From: Chryseobacterium sp. Leaf405
GTDB lineage: Bacteria; Bacteroidota; Bacteroidia; Flavobacteriales; Weeksellaceae
Length of the DNA stretch: 64,000 nt
Direction of reading: 5' to 3'
Assembly: GCF_001425355.1 (NCBI RefSeq)
Contig: NZ_LMQN01000005.1
Coordinates: 1-64,000 of the forward strand
Part shown: one piece after another, positions 34,693-43,662 of the stretch
How positions within the stretch are numbered: position 1 is the stretch's first letter
Layout: every line of letters begins with the position of its first letter
Made by a program: the position numbers and the translations under genes
Notes under the pieces: model-generated
What the model was told of the DNA's origin: nothing
What the model saw: only the letters and a program-made list of their open reading frames with translations
Database searches by the model: none

Positions 34693-35784
34693 ATGAACCC
34701 AAAAAACCATAAAGTACGAGTAGGAATTTCAATCGGAGATTTCAATGGCATAGGTCCCGAAATCATCATGAAATCGCTTGCAGACAAAACCATTACAGAT
34801 TTTTTTACCCCTGTGATTTTTGGTTCGGGAAAATTGTTTACCTATCAGAAAAATATTTTTAAATTAAATTTAAATTTCAATTATATCAACGAAGCTTCAC
34901 AAGCCCAAGCAGGAAAACTGAATATGGTAAATCTTGTGAAAGAAAACTCAACTGTAGAATTAGGAACTCCGACTGAGGAATCCACAAAAATGGCAATTGA
35001 TTCTTTGGAAGCTGCAACAGAAGCTTTATTAAAAGGAGAAATTGATGTTTTGGTAACCGCTCCTATCAACAAAGACGAGATGATGAAGATGGGTTTCAAA
35101 CATGCAGGTCATACGGGATATCTTGAAGAAAAATTCAACAAAAAAGGACTGATGTTTTTGGTAACGGACGATCTAAAGGTTGCCGTTTTAACGCATCATA
35201 TTCCAATTTCTCAGGTTGCTGAAAATATTTCCAAAGAGAAAATTAAAAAGCAGATCAGAGTTTTAAACCAAACTTTAATTGAAGATTTTAACATTACAAG
35301 ACCAAAAATTGCAGTTTTAGGATTAAATCCACACTCTGGCGACGGCGGCGTAATCGGAAATGAAGAAATTGAAATCATTTCTCCGGCAATCAAAGAACTT
35401 TCAGACAATGGGATCCTGGCTTTCGGACCTTTCCCGGCTGACAGTTTTTTCCAACCTAATAAATACAGAAGTTTTGATGCGGTTTTGGCAATGTATCACG
35501 ATCAGGGATTGGCTCCGTTTAAAACATTAGCTTATGAAGAAGGAGTAAATTATACTGCAGGACTTCCTTTTATCAGAACTTCTCCCGATCACGGAGTTGC
35601 CTATGATATTGCGGGAAAAAATATTGCTGATGAGCAGAGTTTTACGGAAGCTATTTTCACAGCTATTAAAATATTTAAGAACAGAAGCGAATATAATGAT
35701 CTGATGAGCAACCGTATGCAACCCCGAAGAATGGCAGTAGACAATGGTGTAGATGAAGATTTGCCGGATGAAACTGAAGGATAA
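34693..35784 (+). CDS. pdxA: 4-hydroxythreonine-4-phosphate dehydrogenase
   Basis: This 363-residue enzyme of pyridoxal 5'-phosphate synthesis has the N-terminal motif GDFNGIGPEIIMKSL. The metal-binding histidines lie in HAGHTGYLEEKF, LTHHIPISQV and MYHDQGLAPFK. The closing blocks TAGLPFIRTSPDHGVAYDIAGK and the DEQSFTEAI segment complete the family pattern. It oxidises 4-phosphohydroxy-L-threonine with NAD. It is divergent from ribE, and yceD and rpmF lie downstream on the same strand. Confidence 0.96.
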   Translation: MNPKNHKVRVGISIGDFNGIGPEIIMKSLADKTITDFFTPVIFGSGKLFTYQKNIFKLNLNFNYINEASQAQAGKLNMVNLVKENSTVELGTPTEESTKMAIDSLEAATEALLKGEIDVLVTAPINKDEMMKMGFKHAGHTGYLEEKFNKKGLMFLVTDDLKVAVLTHHIPISQVAENISKEKIKKQIRVLNQTLIEDFNITRPKIAVLGLNPHSGDGGVIGNEEIEIISPAIKELSDNGILAFGPFPADSFFQPNKYRSFDAVLAMYHDQGLAPFKTLAYEEGVNYTAGLPFIRTSPDHGVAYDIAGKNIADEQSFTEAIFTAIKIFKNRSEYNDLMSNRMQPRRMAVDNGVDEDLPDETEG

Positions 35785-35825
35785 ATCTTTGGTGAAGATT
35801 TTAAATTAATTTGTTAGAAATTTTA

Positions 35826-35856
35826 TTTGTTATTATAAAAAAATTGCATATTTTTG
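35826..35856 (+). promoter_or_regulatory. promoter of yceD-rpmF
   Basis: TTTG (35826-35829), a 19-base spacer and TATTTTTG (35849-35856) match the consensus. An apparent TTG start at 35854 lies inside this promoter, so the ATG at 35869 is the better start. Confidence 0.8.
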
Positions 35857-35868
35857 CACACTCATTTT

Positions 35869-36393
35869 ATGGACAAGTTAAGAAACTACGACGTAAGCTT
35901 TTCCGGATTAAATACCGGGAAACACGAGTTCAGGTTTGAGATAGATAAAGAGTTCTTTCAATTATTTGACACTGAACAGGAATTTACAAATCCTAAAATA
36001 ACAGCAGAAGTTTTCCTTGAGAAACATTCTACATTTTTAGAATTTGAGATAAAAGTAAATGGAACGGTAGAATTGGTTTGTGATATTACGAACGAAAATT
36101 TTGATCATCCTATTGAAAACCAAATCAAGGTCTTGGTAAAGTTTGGAGAAGAATATGATGACAGCGAAGAAGACGTAATCACCATCCCAACCAGCGACCA
36201 TGCTTTTAATATAGCACAATTGACTTACGAGAACGTGGCACTTTCAATTCCAATGAAAAAAATATCACCGAACGTAAGCCAGGAAGATCTGGAAATTCTT
36301 GAAAAATTCAGTCCGAAAGAAACTGAAAAAGAGGAAGAACACGAAAGCGACCCGAGATGGGACGCGCTAAAAAATTTAAAGAATAAAAATTAA
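35869..36393 (+). CDS. YceD/DUF177 family protein
   Basis: The ATG at 35869 gives 174 residues. The family marks are the N-terminal KLRNYDVSFSGLNTGKHEFRFEID, the segment VNGTVELVCDITNENFDHPIE (with one of the usual cysteines) and the acidic helical end (EKEEEHESDPRWDALKNL), in which DPRWDALKNL is the hallmark. DUF177 proteins are nearly always encoded next to rpmF, as here (59 bases upstream), and are linked to 23S rRNA or ribosome maturation in other organisms. Confidence 0.92.
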   Translation: MDKLRNYDVSFSGLNTGKHEFRFEIDKEFFQLFDTEQEFTNPKITAEVFLEKHSTFLEFEIKVNGTVELVCDITNENFDHPIENQIKVLVKFGEEYDDSEEDVITIPTSDHAFNIAQLTYENVALSIPMKKISPNVSQEDLEILEKFSPKETEKEEEHESDPRWDALKNLKNKN

Positions 36394-36452
36394 ATAGTTT
36401 AATGATGGGATGATGAATCTCATCGCTCATCAATTAAAAAAGTTATTACAAA

Positions 36453-36656
36453 ATGGCACATCCAAAGAGAAGACAATCGTCTACAAGAAGAGATAAGAGA
36501 AGAACTCACTACAAAGCTGTAGTTCCTCAATTAGCAAAAGATGCAACATCAGGAGAGCTTCACCTATACCACAGAGCTCACTGGCACGAAGGAAAACTAT
36601 ACTACAGAGGAAAAGTAGTATTGGAAAAAGAAGTAGCAACTACTGAAGAAAACTAA
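36453..36656 (+). CDS. rpmF: 50S ribosomal protein L32 (cysteine-free)
   Basis: This 67-residue protein starts with the standard L32 block [20 protein letters not shown] and continues with [23 protein letters not shown]. The four zinc-binding cysteines of classical L32 are absent, so it is the zinc-independent form. It is a component of the large ribosomal subunit. It follows DUF177 under a shared promoter and has a terminator whose T tract runs into the accB promoter. Confidence 0.97.
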   Translation: MAHPKRRQSSTRRDKRRTHYKAVVPQLAKDATSGELHLYHRAHWHEGKLYYRGKVVLEKEVATTEEN

Positions 36657-36692
36657 GAGTCGCTTTTCACTGAAAAACACTCATTTTAATAC

Positions 36693-36731
36693 AAAAACCG
36701 CCCGATTTTCATAAAATTTGGCGGTTTTTTG
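36693..36731 (+). terminator. terminator of rpmF overlapping the accB promoter
   Basis: AAAACCGCC and GGCGGTTTT pair around an AT-rich loop, followed by TT and then G. The T run ends in TTTG (36728-36731), which doubles as the likely -33 box of accB. Confidence 0.75.
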
Positions 36732-36760
36732 TTGTTTTTTACGTTTTTTTGGTATCTTTG
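36728..36760 (+). promoter_or_regulatory. promoter of accB
   Basis: TTTG (36728-36731), a 21-base spacer and TATCTTTG (36753-36760) match the consensus. The ATG follows 23 bases later. Confidence 0.75.
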
Positions 36761-36782
36761 GCAAAAATCAAATATCAAATTT

Positions 36783-37265
36783 ATGGACATTAAAGACATA
36801 CAAAATCTTATCAAGTTTGTATCTAAAGCAGAGGTTTCTGAAGTGAAATACAAAACTAAAGATTTCGAAATCACTATTAAAACTCCATTAGCTGGAAGCG
36901 AAGTTGCGTATGCTCAACCTGCAGTTTACCATACTGCTCCTCAACAAGTAGCTGCTCAGGCTCCAATTGCAACTCCAGCTGCTGCACCTGCTGAAAAAGC
37001 TGAAGCTGCATCTGATGACAGTAAATACATCACAATTAAATCTCCAATGATCGGTACTTTCTACAGAAAGCCATCTCCTGATAAAGACGTATTTGTAAAC
37101 GTAGGTGACGAAGTTTCTGTTGGTAAAGTTGTTTGTGTAATTGAAGCGATGAAATTATTCAACCAGATTGATTCTGAAGTAAGCGGAAAAATCGTTAAAA
37201 TTTTAGTTGACGATGCTACTCCTGTAGAATACGACCAACCTTTATTCTTAGTAGACCCATCTTAA
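36783..37265 (+). CDS. accB: acetyl-CoA carboxylase biotin carboxyl carrier protein
   Basis: This start gives 160 residues; an earlier in-frame Met (36729) lies in the promoter. An N-terminal helical part, an Ala/Pro-rich hinge (about 50-75) and a C-terminal biotinyl domain are visible. The biotinylation motif is EAMKLF with Lys124. The domain accepts biotin and carries CO2 from biotin carboxylase to the transferase. accC follows 98 bases later; accA is at 54822, so the pathway is split. fabH, which I recall sitting near this position in relatives, is not here. Confidence 0.95.
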   Translation: MDIKDIQNLIKFVSKAEVSEVKYKTKDFEITIKTPLAGSEVAYAQPAVYHTAPQQVAAQAPIATPAAAPAEKAEAASDDSKYITIKSPMIGTFYRKPSPDKDVFVNVGDEVSVGKVVCVIEAMKLFNQIDSEVSGKIVKILVDDATPVEYDQPLFLVDPS

Positions 37266-37272
37266 TTAAGAA

Positions 37273-37353
37273 GTTAGATGTTAGACATTAGATGTTAGAT
37301 TAAATTCTACATTAAAATAACATTATCTAATTTTCAAATTATCTAATTTTCAA
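37273..37353. repeat. microrepeat block between accB and accC
   Basis: GTTAGATGTTAGACATTAGATGTTAG (37273 on) repeats the TTAGATG unit also found upstream of leuS. It is followed by two tandem copies of the 16-base ATTATCTAATTTTCAA (37322-37353). The accB-accC spacer is almost wholly repeat. No promoter box is seen in it. Confidence 0.55.
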
Positions 37354-37363
37354 ACTGAAGAAG

Positions 37364-38719
37364 ATGTTCAAAAAAATATTAATTGCCAATCGTGGCGAGA
37401 TTGCAATGCGTATCTTACGTACTTGTAAAGAAATGGGAATCAAAACTGTTGCGGTATACTCTACTGCCGACAAAGACAGTCTTCACGTAAGATTTGCCGA
37501 TGAAGCTGTTTGTATTGGTCCTGCAATGAGTAAAGACTCATATTTAAAAATTCCTAATATCATTGCTGCTGCAGAAATTACAAATGCAGACGCTATTCAC
37601 CCAGGTTACGGTTTCTTATCTGAAAACGCTAACTTTTCAAGAATCTGCGAAAAGAACGGTATCAAATTTATCGGTGCTTCTCCTGAGCAAATTGAAAAAA
37701 TGGGAGACAAAGCAAACGCTAAAGCGACCATGAAAGCTGCAGGAGTGCCTTGTGTACCTGGTTCTGACGGTTTGATCGAATCTTACGAACATGCTTTAAA
37801 GATTGCAGAAGAAACAGGGTATCCTGTTATGATTAAAGCGACTGCCGGTGGTGGTGGTAAAGGAATGAGAGCTGTTTGGAAAGCTGAAGACCTTAAAGAT
37901 CACTGGGAATCTGCAATTCAAGAAGCTGTGGCTGCATTCGGAAACGGAGGTATGTACATGGAAAAACTGATTGAAGAGCCTAGACATATCGAAATTCAGG
38001 TTGCTGGTGACCAATTTGGTAAAGCTTGTCACCTTTCTGAAAGAGATTGTTCAGTTCAAAGAAGAAATCAGAAATTAACGGAAGAAACTCCTTCTCCGTT
38101 TATGACGGACGAGCTTCGTGAGAAAATGGGTGAAGCTGCTGTAAAAGCTGCCGAATTTATCTCTTATGAAGGTGTTGGAACGATCGAATTTTTGGTAGAC
38201 AAACACAGAAATTTCTATTTCATGGAAATGAATACGAGAATTCAGGTTGAACACCCTATTACTGAACAGGTTATTGATTATGACTTGATCAGAGAGCAAA
38301 TTCTTTTAGCTGCAGGAACTCCAATTTCAGGAATCAATTATTATCCTAAATTACATTCAATCGAGTGTAGAATTAATGCGGAAGATCCTTACGCAGATTT
38401 CAGACCATCTCCAGGGAAAATCACCGGATTAAACATTCCCGGAGGACACGGAATCAGAGTAGATACTCACGTTTATTCTGGATATACCATTCCTTCAAAC
38501 TATGACTCAATGATTGCTAAATTGATCACAACGGCTCAAACCCGTGAAGAAGCAATTGCAAAAATGAGAAGAGCATTGGAAGAATTCTATATTGAGGGTG
38601 TAAAAACTACTATTCCTTTCCACAGACAACTGATGGATAATGAAGATTATCTTGCAGGAAACTATACAACAAAATTCATGGAAGATTTTGTTATGGATAG
38701 AAAATATGATAATCACTAA
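37364..38719 (+). CDS. accC: acetyl-CoA carboxylase biotin carboxylase subunit
   Basis: This 451-residue ATP-grasp enzyme starts with [17 protein letters not shown]. The glycine-rich ATP motif [24 protein letters not shown], the catalytic [14 protein letters not shown] region and [18 protein letters not shown] are all characteristic. It carboxylates the biotin on AccB using ATP and bicarbonate as the first step of fatty acid synthesis. It shares strand and context with accB and is closed by a strong terminator. Confidence 0.97.
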   Translation: MFKKILIANRGEIAMRILRTCKEMGIKTVAVYSTADKDSLHVRFADEAVCIGPAMSKDSYLKIPNIIAAAEITNADAIHPGYGFLSENANFSRICEKNGIKFIGASPEQIEKMGDKANAKATMKAAGVPCVPGSDGLIESYEHALKIAEETGYPVMIKATAGGGGKGMRAVWKAEDLKDHWESAIQEAVAAFGNGGMYMEKLIEEPRHIEIQVAGDQFGKACHLSERDCSVQRRNQKLTEETPSPFMTDELREKMGEAAVKAAEFISYEGVGTIEFLVDKHRNFYFMEMNTRIQVEHPITEQVIDYDLIREQILLAAGTPISGINYYPKLHSIECRINAEDPYADFRPSPGKITGLNIPGGHGIRVDTHVYSGYTIPSNYDSMIAKLITTAQTREEAIAKMRRALEEFYIEGVKTTIPFHRQLMDNEDYLAGNYTTKFMEDFVMDRKYDNH

Positions 38720-38740
38720 GATTATTTAAAAATAGATTTC

Positions 38741-38769
38741 AAACCGTCTCATTTCGAGACGGTTTTTTT
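38741..38769 (+). terminator. terminator of accC
   Basis: AAACCGTCTC-ATTTC-GAGACGGTTT followed by TTTT lies 21 bases past the stop. Confidence 0.88.
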
Positions 38770-38803
38770 ATGCCTTCAAATTAAAAATCACCTTTTCGGG
38801 TGA

Positions 38804-38834
38804 TTGCGGAACTCTCATCCTTATACTAACTTTG
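38804..38834 (+). promoter_or_regulatory. promoter of the secreted small protein
   Basis: TTG (38804-38806), a 20-base spacer and TAACTTTG (38827-38834) fit the consensus. A short inverted repeat (AATCACC/GGTGATT) overlaps the -33 side. The ATG follows 46 bases later. Confidence 0.6.
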
Positions 38835-38880
38835 ATACAAACCTCTTATCAAACATTTATAAACCTAAAAACTGTTACTC

Positions 38881-39360
38881 ATGAAAAACTTAACTTTAAT
38901 TCTATTTTGCCTGCTGGCAAATCTATTTTTTGGTCAGAAAAAATTTGACGATGAAAAGCTTATGGCTGTTCAGGATATTTTTTACAACTCTACGAAGAAA
39001 AATATCAATAATTTTATGACGGGTAAAGGCTATACTGTAGGAGAAGTCGAAAAAGGAGAAGGAGAAGATGGTGATGCTCATAGCTTCAAATCAGAATTCA
39101 CCCGCGTACAAGTACAATATAATACAGATGGATCAAACGCCGGGGTGGTAATGTTATATGCAGGAGCAATAAACAATGCTTTTATCGAGATGAAAATTAA
39201 AGACGCTGGATATACTTTTGTTGAACATGAAAATGTAATTGACGGTGTGGATTTTAAAAGAAAGCAATGGTCTAAAAAAGGTGAAAAATATTCTTTTATA
39301 ACCTATGCTGATGATACAGACAAAGTGGGATTTCTTGCCTTTGGAAAATTTCAGGAATAA
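38881..39360 (+). CDS. uncharacterised secreted protein
   Basis: This 159-residue protein has a signal peptide (cleavage near LFFGQ, about residue 19) and no lipobox. The mature part mixes strands and charged helices (KKNINNFMTGKGYTVGEVEKGE, SFKSEFTRVQVQYN, VMLYAGAINNAFIEMKIKDAGY). I cannot name a family. It has its own promoter and is the first of three small unknown genes before rocD. Confidence 0.65.
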   Translation: MKNLTLILFCLLANLFFGQKKFDDEKLMAVQDIFYNSTKKNINNFMTGKGYTVGEVEKGEGEDGDAHSFKSEFTRVQVQYNTDGSNAGVVMLYAGAINNAFIEMKIKDAGYTFVEHENVIDGVDFKRKQWSKKGEKYSFITYADDTDKVGFLAFGKFQE

Positions 39361-39386
39361 AGAAATTACCTCATTAAAAAATTCAG

Positions 39387-39417
39387 AATCTCACAATTTC
39401 TTCGGTTGTGAGATTTA
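39387..39417 (+). terminator. terminator-like hairpin
   Basis: AATCTCACAA and TTGTGAGATT form a perfect 10-bp stem around TTTCTTCGG, followed by TATT. It lies 26 bases past the stop of the secreted protein. Confidence 0.75.
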
Positions 39418-39441
39418 TTATTTATATACCAAACAAAAAAT

Positions 39442-39951
39442 ATGGAAATGAAAAATACAGAAAGGTTTGTGCTAATTATCTTAATGTTAGGATTTTGGAA
39501 TTTCAGTTTTGCTCAGGAAAAAGAAATTTTGAAAATTTTAAACCGTGAATTGAAAAGAGAAGTAAAAAGCCAATTTAAATCATCAAACTTTAATGGAGAT
39601 ACAATTAAAATTATTGAAGGATTTTCTATTACCAAAGATAAAATATTGACTTTTACAATTAGAAAAACAAGTCCGTATTTCAATGGTTACCAAATTATCA
39701 AACAACAAGTTCCGTTGAATAAAATAAAAAAAATTGGAAAAGACATCCAAATCATTTTGGAGACAGAAAAAAACGCAGTCGAGACACATTTTACAACATT
39801 CGATGAAAACCCAAAAGAACAAATCATCCATGAAAGTCTATTTTTCCTGTACTTTTCCAGCAAAAAAGAAAACGACGATCTTGGAATCGAATTGCAGGAA
39901 GCTTTTCGGAAAGCAGGTTATGAAGTTCAAAAAGGAAATTGGTATGATTGA
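39442..39951 (+). CDS. uncharacterised secreted protein
   Basis: This 169-residue protein has a signal peptide (NFSFAQ, cleavage about residue 24); the start could be the Met at residue 3. The mature part is charged, with mixed strands (GFSITKDKILTFTIRKTS, YQIIKQQVPLNKIKKIGKD) and a helical end (GIELQEAFRKAGYEVQKG). I do not recognise the family. It lies 24 bases past a terminator and 16 before the next small gene, and could be co-transcribed with that gene. Confidence 0.6.
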   Translation: MEMKNTERFVLIILMLGFWNFSFAQEKEILKILNRELKREVKSQFKSSNFNGDTIKIIEGFSITKDKILTFTIRKTSPYFNGYQIIKQQVPLNKIKKIGKDIQIILETEKNAVETHFTTFDENPKEQIIHESLFFLYFSSKKENDDLGIELQEAFRKAGYEVQKGNWYD

Positions 39952-39967
39952 TTTTAATTACTAAAAA

Positions 39968-40486
39968 ATGAAACTAAAAGGCAAAGAAAAAAATTTCTGG
40001 TGGGATTTTGCCAGAATTAAAGACTCAAAAAATATTCCGAATGAAATTTCGGGATTTTCAAGTATTGATTCTGTTGATGATGATGAATATTTCGCTGCAC
40101 TTTTCGACAGAGTAAAAATCATCCATTCTATTTATTTTAAAGAAACCAAAATTACTGATGAAACGGTTCGTATGATTTCCAACATTCAACAATTGACAAG
40201 TCTGACTTTAATGAAACATCGCGACATTACAACAAAAAGCCTTCCTTATCTCAACAAATTAACTGATCTGGAATATCTCGACATCTGGAAAACAGAAATT
40301 ACCATAAAAGATATTCATCACTTAAACCAGCTTCAAAATTTAAAAGAATTATATGTCGCTTCTTTGGGCTACGAATTTAGCAGCCATTCTCAAATGGAAA
40401 AAGATCTTATTTTAGAGGAAGTCATTACTTTAGAAACGATTTTACCCAATTGCAAAATTTATGTAGATCATCATCTTTATCATTAA
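39968..40486 (+). CDS. leucine-rich-repeat-like cytoplasmic protein
   Basis: This 172-residue protein has no signal peptide. Residues about 62-135 show a regular leucine pattern (QLTSLTLMKH, LTDLEYLDIWKTEI, LQNLKELYVASLG) that resembles two to three short leucine-rich repeats. Such repeats bind proteins. The N-terminus (GKEKNFWWDFARI) is aromatic. Family and partner are unknown. It is the third small gene before rocD. Confidence 0.6.
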   Translation: MKLKGKEKNFWWDFARIKDSKNIPNEISGFSSIDSVDDDEYFAALFDRVKIIHSIYFKETKITDETVRMISNIQQLTSLTLMKHRDITTKSLPYLNKLTDLEYLDIWKTEITIKDIHHLNQLQNLKELYVASLGYEFSSHSQMEKDLILEEVITLETILPNCKIYVDHHLYH

Positions 40487-40662
40487 TTTTTATAGTTGAT
40501 AAATTTATTCTCATTTATAATTCTTTGTGGAAAGATATTATAACTGCAACGCAATATTAATATCGATAATATTCTTAAATACTGAGATTTTAACCTTAAA
40601 ATGAACTTAAATTAAGCTATTCTACAGTGTCTTTTCTGTTTATTCATCTCATTAATAATGTT

Positions 40663-40670
40663 TACATTTG
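40663..40670 (+). promoter_or_regulatory. -7 promoter element for rocD
   Basis: TACATTTG matches TAnnTTTG, 16 bases upstream of the ATG at 40687. Confidence 0.6.
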
Positions 40671-40686
40671 CAGCAAACGTAAATTT

Positions 40687-41934
40687 ATGTCAACAGAAAC
40701 AGCAAAAAATTCTCAATATTTTATTGACCTTGAAGATAAACACGGCGCTCACAACTACCACCCTCTTCCTGTCGTTTTAGACAAAGGAGAAGGCGTTTTC
40801 GTTTGGGACGTGGAAGGCAAAAAATATTATGATTTTCTTTCAGCGTATTCTGCTGTTAACCAAGGACATTCTCACCCAAAAATTGTTGATGCTTTAGTAA
40901 AACAGGCTAAAAAATTAGCTTTAACATCAAGAGCATTTTACAACTCGAACTTAGGAGAATACGAACAAAAAATCACAACCCTTTTTGGTTTTGATAAAGT
41001 GTTACCAATGAATTCCGGAGCTGAAGCTGTAGAAACTGCAGTAAAATTAGCCCGAAAATGGAGTTATGAAATAAAAGGTATTGCTGAAAATGCAGCAAAA
41101 ATTATTGTTTGTGAAAATAATTTCCACGGAAGAACAACAACAATTGTTTCTTTTTCTAACGATCCCGATGCTAACCAAAACTACGGACCTTTCACCCCAG
41201 GATTTATTAAAATTCCTTACAATGACCTTTCAGCTTTAGAAGATATTTTGAAAAATGATGCAGAAAATATTGCTGCATTCTTGGTTGAACCGATTCAAGG
41301 TGAAGCTGGTGTTTACGTTCCTAATGATGGTTTCTTGAAGAGTGCATCTGAGCTTTGTAAAAAATACAATGTTCTTTTCATTGCTGATGAAGTTCAGACA
41401 GGAATTGCAAGAACAGGAAAACTGATTGCCTGTCACCACGAAGATGTTCAGCCTGATATTTTAATCTTAGGAAAAGCACTTTCCGGAGGAATGTATCCTG
41501 TATCGGCTGTTTTAGCAGACAATGAGATCATGAATGTGATTAAGCCCGGACAACACGGTTCTACTTTTGGTGGAAACCCAATTGCATGTGCTGTTGCCAT
41601 TGCCGCATTAGATGTTGTTGAGGAAGAAAAACTTTCTGAAAGAGCTGAAGAACTAGGAAAATTATTCAGAAGCGAGATTGAGAAATTAATTGAAAAATCT
41701 GATCTCATTACAAAAGTAAGAGGAAAAGGATTGCTTAATGCTATCCTGATCAATGATACTCCTGAAAGTTCAACCGCTTGGAATCTTTGTTTACAATTAA
41801 AAGAAAACGGGCTTCTTGCAAAACCAACACATGGTAATATTATCCGATTGGCACCGCCATTGGTAATCACTGAAGAGCAATTGTTAGATTGTGTTAAAAT
41901 CATCGAAAAAACTATTCTTGATTATAAAAAATAA
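40687..41934 (+). CDS. rocD: ornithine--oxo-acid transaminase
   Basis: The ATG at 40687 gives 415 residues; the longer reading from 40627 runs through the promoter. It is a class III PLP aminotransferase with [14 protein letters not shown], the [17 protein letters not shown] block, [27 protein letters not shown] and the Schiff-base Lys263 in LGKALSGG. It transfers the delta-amino group of ornithine to 2-oxoglutarate, linking arginine to proline and glutamate. The [10 protein letters not shown] motif favours ornithine over acetylornithine. It is monocistronic with a terminator. Confidence 0.94.
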   Translation: MSTETAKNSQYFIDLEDKHGAHNYHPLPVVLDKGEGVFVWDVEGKKYYDFLSAYSAVNQGHSHPKIVDALVKQAKKLALTSRAFYNSNLGEYEQKITTLFGFDKVLPMNSGAEAVETAVKLARKWSYEIKGIAENAAKIIVCENNFHGRTTTIVSFSNDPDANQNYGPFTPGFIKIPYNDLSALEDILKNDAENIAAFLVEPIQGEAGVYVPNDGFLKSASELCKKYNVLFIADEVQTGIARTGKLIACHHEDVQPDILILGKALSGGMYPVSAVLADNEIMNVIKPGQHGSTFGGNPIACAVAIAALDVVEEEKLSERAEELGKLFRSEIEKLIEKSDLITKVRGKGLLNAILINDTPESSTAWNLCLQLKENGLLAKPTHGNIIRLAPPLVITEEQLLDCVKIIEKTILDYKK

Positions 41935-41958
41935 AGTAATTCCTATCAAATTATAAAA

Positions 41959-41992
41959 AAATAGCACTCACAATCAGAGTGTTATTTTTTTA
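41959..41992 (+). terminator. terminator of rocD
   Basis: AATAGCACTC and GAGTGTTATT pair (one G-T) around ACAATCA and are followed by T4. It lies 24 bases past the stop. Confidence 0.8.
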
Positions 41993-42066
41993 TTACAAAA
42001 TTAAGCAATCGATTGATTAACTTTTTACGAAATTTGTCATCTAAGTTGTTTAATACGAAGTGAAAG

Positions 42067-42825
42067 ATGAAAGATCAGAAAATAAGCGCATTATTAATTG
42101 TCTTTAATGAAGAAAAAAATATTGAGGAAGCATTAGAATCTGTAGAATTTGCAGACGAAATTATTGTACTTGATTCATTCAGTACCGATAAAACAGTGGA
42201 AATTATTAAAACCAAGTTTCCAAAAGTACAATTGTATCAAAATAAATTTGAAGACTTTACCAAACAGAGAAATTTGTGTATTTCGTATGCAAAAAATGAA
42301 TGGATTTTATTTTTAGATGCTGATGAAAGGATAACACCCGAACTTAAAAAAGAGATACTGAAAGAAATTAAAAAGCCCGTAACTAAAAAAGCTTACTTTT
42401 TCAAGAGAAAATTCTTTTTTATGGGCGAGCAGGTTAATTATTCCGGAACACAGAATGATAAAAACATTCGTCTCTTTAAAAAAGAAGTTGCCCATTATGA
42501 CGAAAACAAACGTGTGCATGAAGGCTTAGCAAATGTAGAAAACCCAGGAACACTTCAAAACTATCTTTTACACTTCTCTTTCGACTCTTACGAAGCCTAT
42601 TATACAAAAGTTATCCATTATTCACGGCTTAAAGCAAAAGATCTTTACGAGAAAAAAACTCCTTACGGATTGATAAAACAACTATCTAAAAGCATCTTTA
42701 ACTTTTTTAAAATGTATTTCCTTAAATTGGGTATTCTTGATGGTAAAAAAGGGATTATACTTTCCTATTTAAGTGCTCTCAGCTCATTTAAGACGTATGA
42801 ATTTTTAAAGGAAGAGTATGCATAA
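42067..42825 (+). CDS. family 2 glycosyltransferase (WaaE/KdtX-like)
   Basis: This 252-residue enzyme starts with KISALLIVFNEEKNIEEALES, then LDSFSTDKT and the metal-binding FLDADERI (about 80-87). The short length, the YSGTQNDKNIRLFKK segment and the HEGLANV region fit the WaaE/KdtX group, which adds sugars to LPS core or O-glycan. It starts the glycosyltransferase region, and its nearest paralogue is the next gene. The sugar and acceptor are not known. Confidence 0.85.
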   Translation: MKDQKISALLIVFNEEKNIEEALESVEFADEIIVLDSFSTDKTVEIIKTKFPKVQLYQNKFEDFTKQRNLCISYAKNEWILFLDADERITPELKKEILKEIKKPVTKKAYFFKRKFFFMGEQVNYSGTQNDKNIRLFKKEVAHYDENKRVHEGLANVENPGTLQNYLLHFSFDSYEAYYTKVIHYSRLKAKDLYEKKTPYGLIKQLSKSIFNFFKMYFLKLGILDGKKGIILSYLSALSSFKTYEFLKEEYA

Positions 42826-42866
42826 CGAATCTTATTTATTAGATATCAGATTCTAAAAATAAACTG

Positions 42867-42874
42867 TATTTTTG
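42867..42874 (+). promoter_or_regulatory. -7 promoter element in the glycosyltransferase locus
   Basis: TATTTTTG matches TAnnTTTG, 20 bases before the next gene's ATG. No -33 box is clear. Confidence 0.5.
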
Positions 42875-42894
42875 CAGCAGTAAGTCACCGTTTT

Positions 42895-43662
42895 ATGAAG
42901 CTTTCTGTAGCAATAATAACCTTTAACGAAGAAAGAATAATCGAAAAAAACCTGAATGCTGTTCAGAATTTGGCTGATGAGATTATTATTGTTGACAGTT
43001 TTTCAACGGACTGTACCGAGGAAATCTGCAAAAAATTCTCTAAAGTAAAATTCATTCAACATCAATTTGAAGGGTTCGGAAAACAGAAAAATTTTGCAAT
43101 CACTGAATGTTCTGGCAATTGGATACTATTTTTGGATGCCGATGAAATTCCTGACGAAACTGCAAAAGTTTCCATAAAAAATATTGTTTCTCAAGAAAAC
43201 TCTGAATTTTTAGTTTATAATATTCAATTCAATAATATTTTCCTTGGAAAATCTTTAAAATACGGAGGCTGGGGCAACATAAAAAGAGAAAGACTTTTCA
43301 AGAAAGGCTTTGGAAAATATTCTGAAGATATTGTTCATGAATGTTTTATCACTTCAGAAAAAGTGGGCAAACTTAACGGCAAACTTAATCATTATACCTA
43401 CAAAGATATTTATCATCACATTGAAAAATCAAACAAGTACACTTCAATGATGGCGGAGAAAATGTACAAAAATGGAAAAAGATCAACAATTTTTAAAATT
43501 CTGTTTAATCCTTTTTATCAATTTATAAAATCTTACTTTATAAGATTAGGCTTTCTGGATGGTTTGGTAGGATATTACGCAGCAAGTACAGCAGCTTTCT
43601 ACACCTTTCTTAAATATAAAAAGCTTCATGAGATCACCAATGTAACCAAATCATGTTCATAA
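42895..43662 (+). CDS. family 2 glycosyltransferase (WaaE/KdtX-like)
   Basis: This 255-residue paralogue of the previous gene starts with KLSVAIITFNEERIIEKNL, then VDSFSTDCT and FLDADEIPDE. The YGGWGNIKRERLFKKG and VHECFITSEKVGKL segments match the same WaaE/KdtX group. A shared duplication origin is plausible, since both genes keep the FNEE, DSFSTD and LFLDADE blocks in register. Its 3' end overlaps the polysaccharide deacetylase start by 10 bases, so these two are coupled. Confidence 0.85.
   Translation: MKLSVAIITFNEERIIEKNLNAVQNLADEIIIVDSFSTDCTEEICKKFSKVKFIQHQFEGFGKQKNFAITECSGNWILFLDADEIPDETAKVSIKNIVSQENSEFLVYNIQFNNIFLGKSLKYGGWGNIKRERLFKKGFGKYSEDIVHECFITSEKVGKLNGKLNHYTYKDIYHHIEKSNKYTSMMAEKMYKNGKRSTIFKILFNPFYQFIKSYFIRLGFLDGLVGYYAASTAAFYTFLKYKKLHEITNVTKSCS

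Noticed and set aside
34644..34793. A 50-residue N-terminal extension of riboflavin synthase
   Set aside because: It runs antisense over the pdxA start and the promoters; the family start MFTGIIE is at 34643.
35854..35868. TTG start of the DUF177 gene
   Set aside because: The codon lies inside the -7 promoter box, so the ATG at 35869 is preferred.
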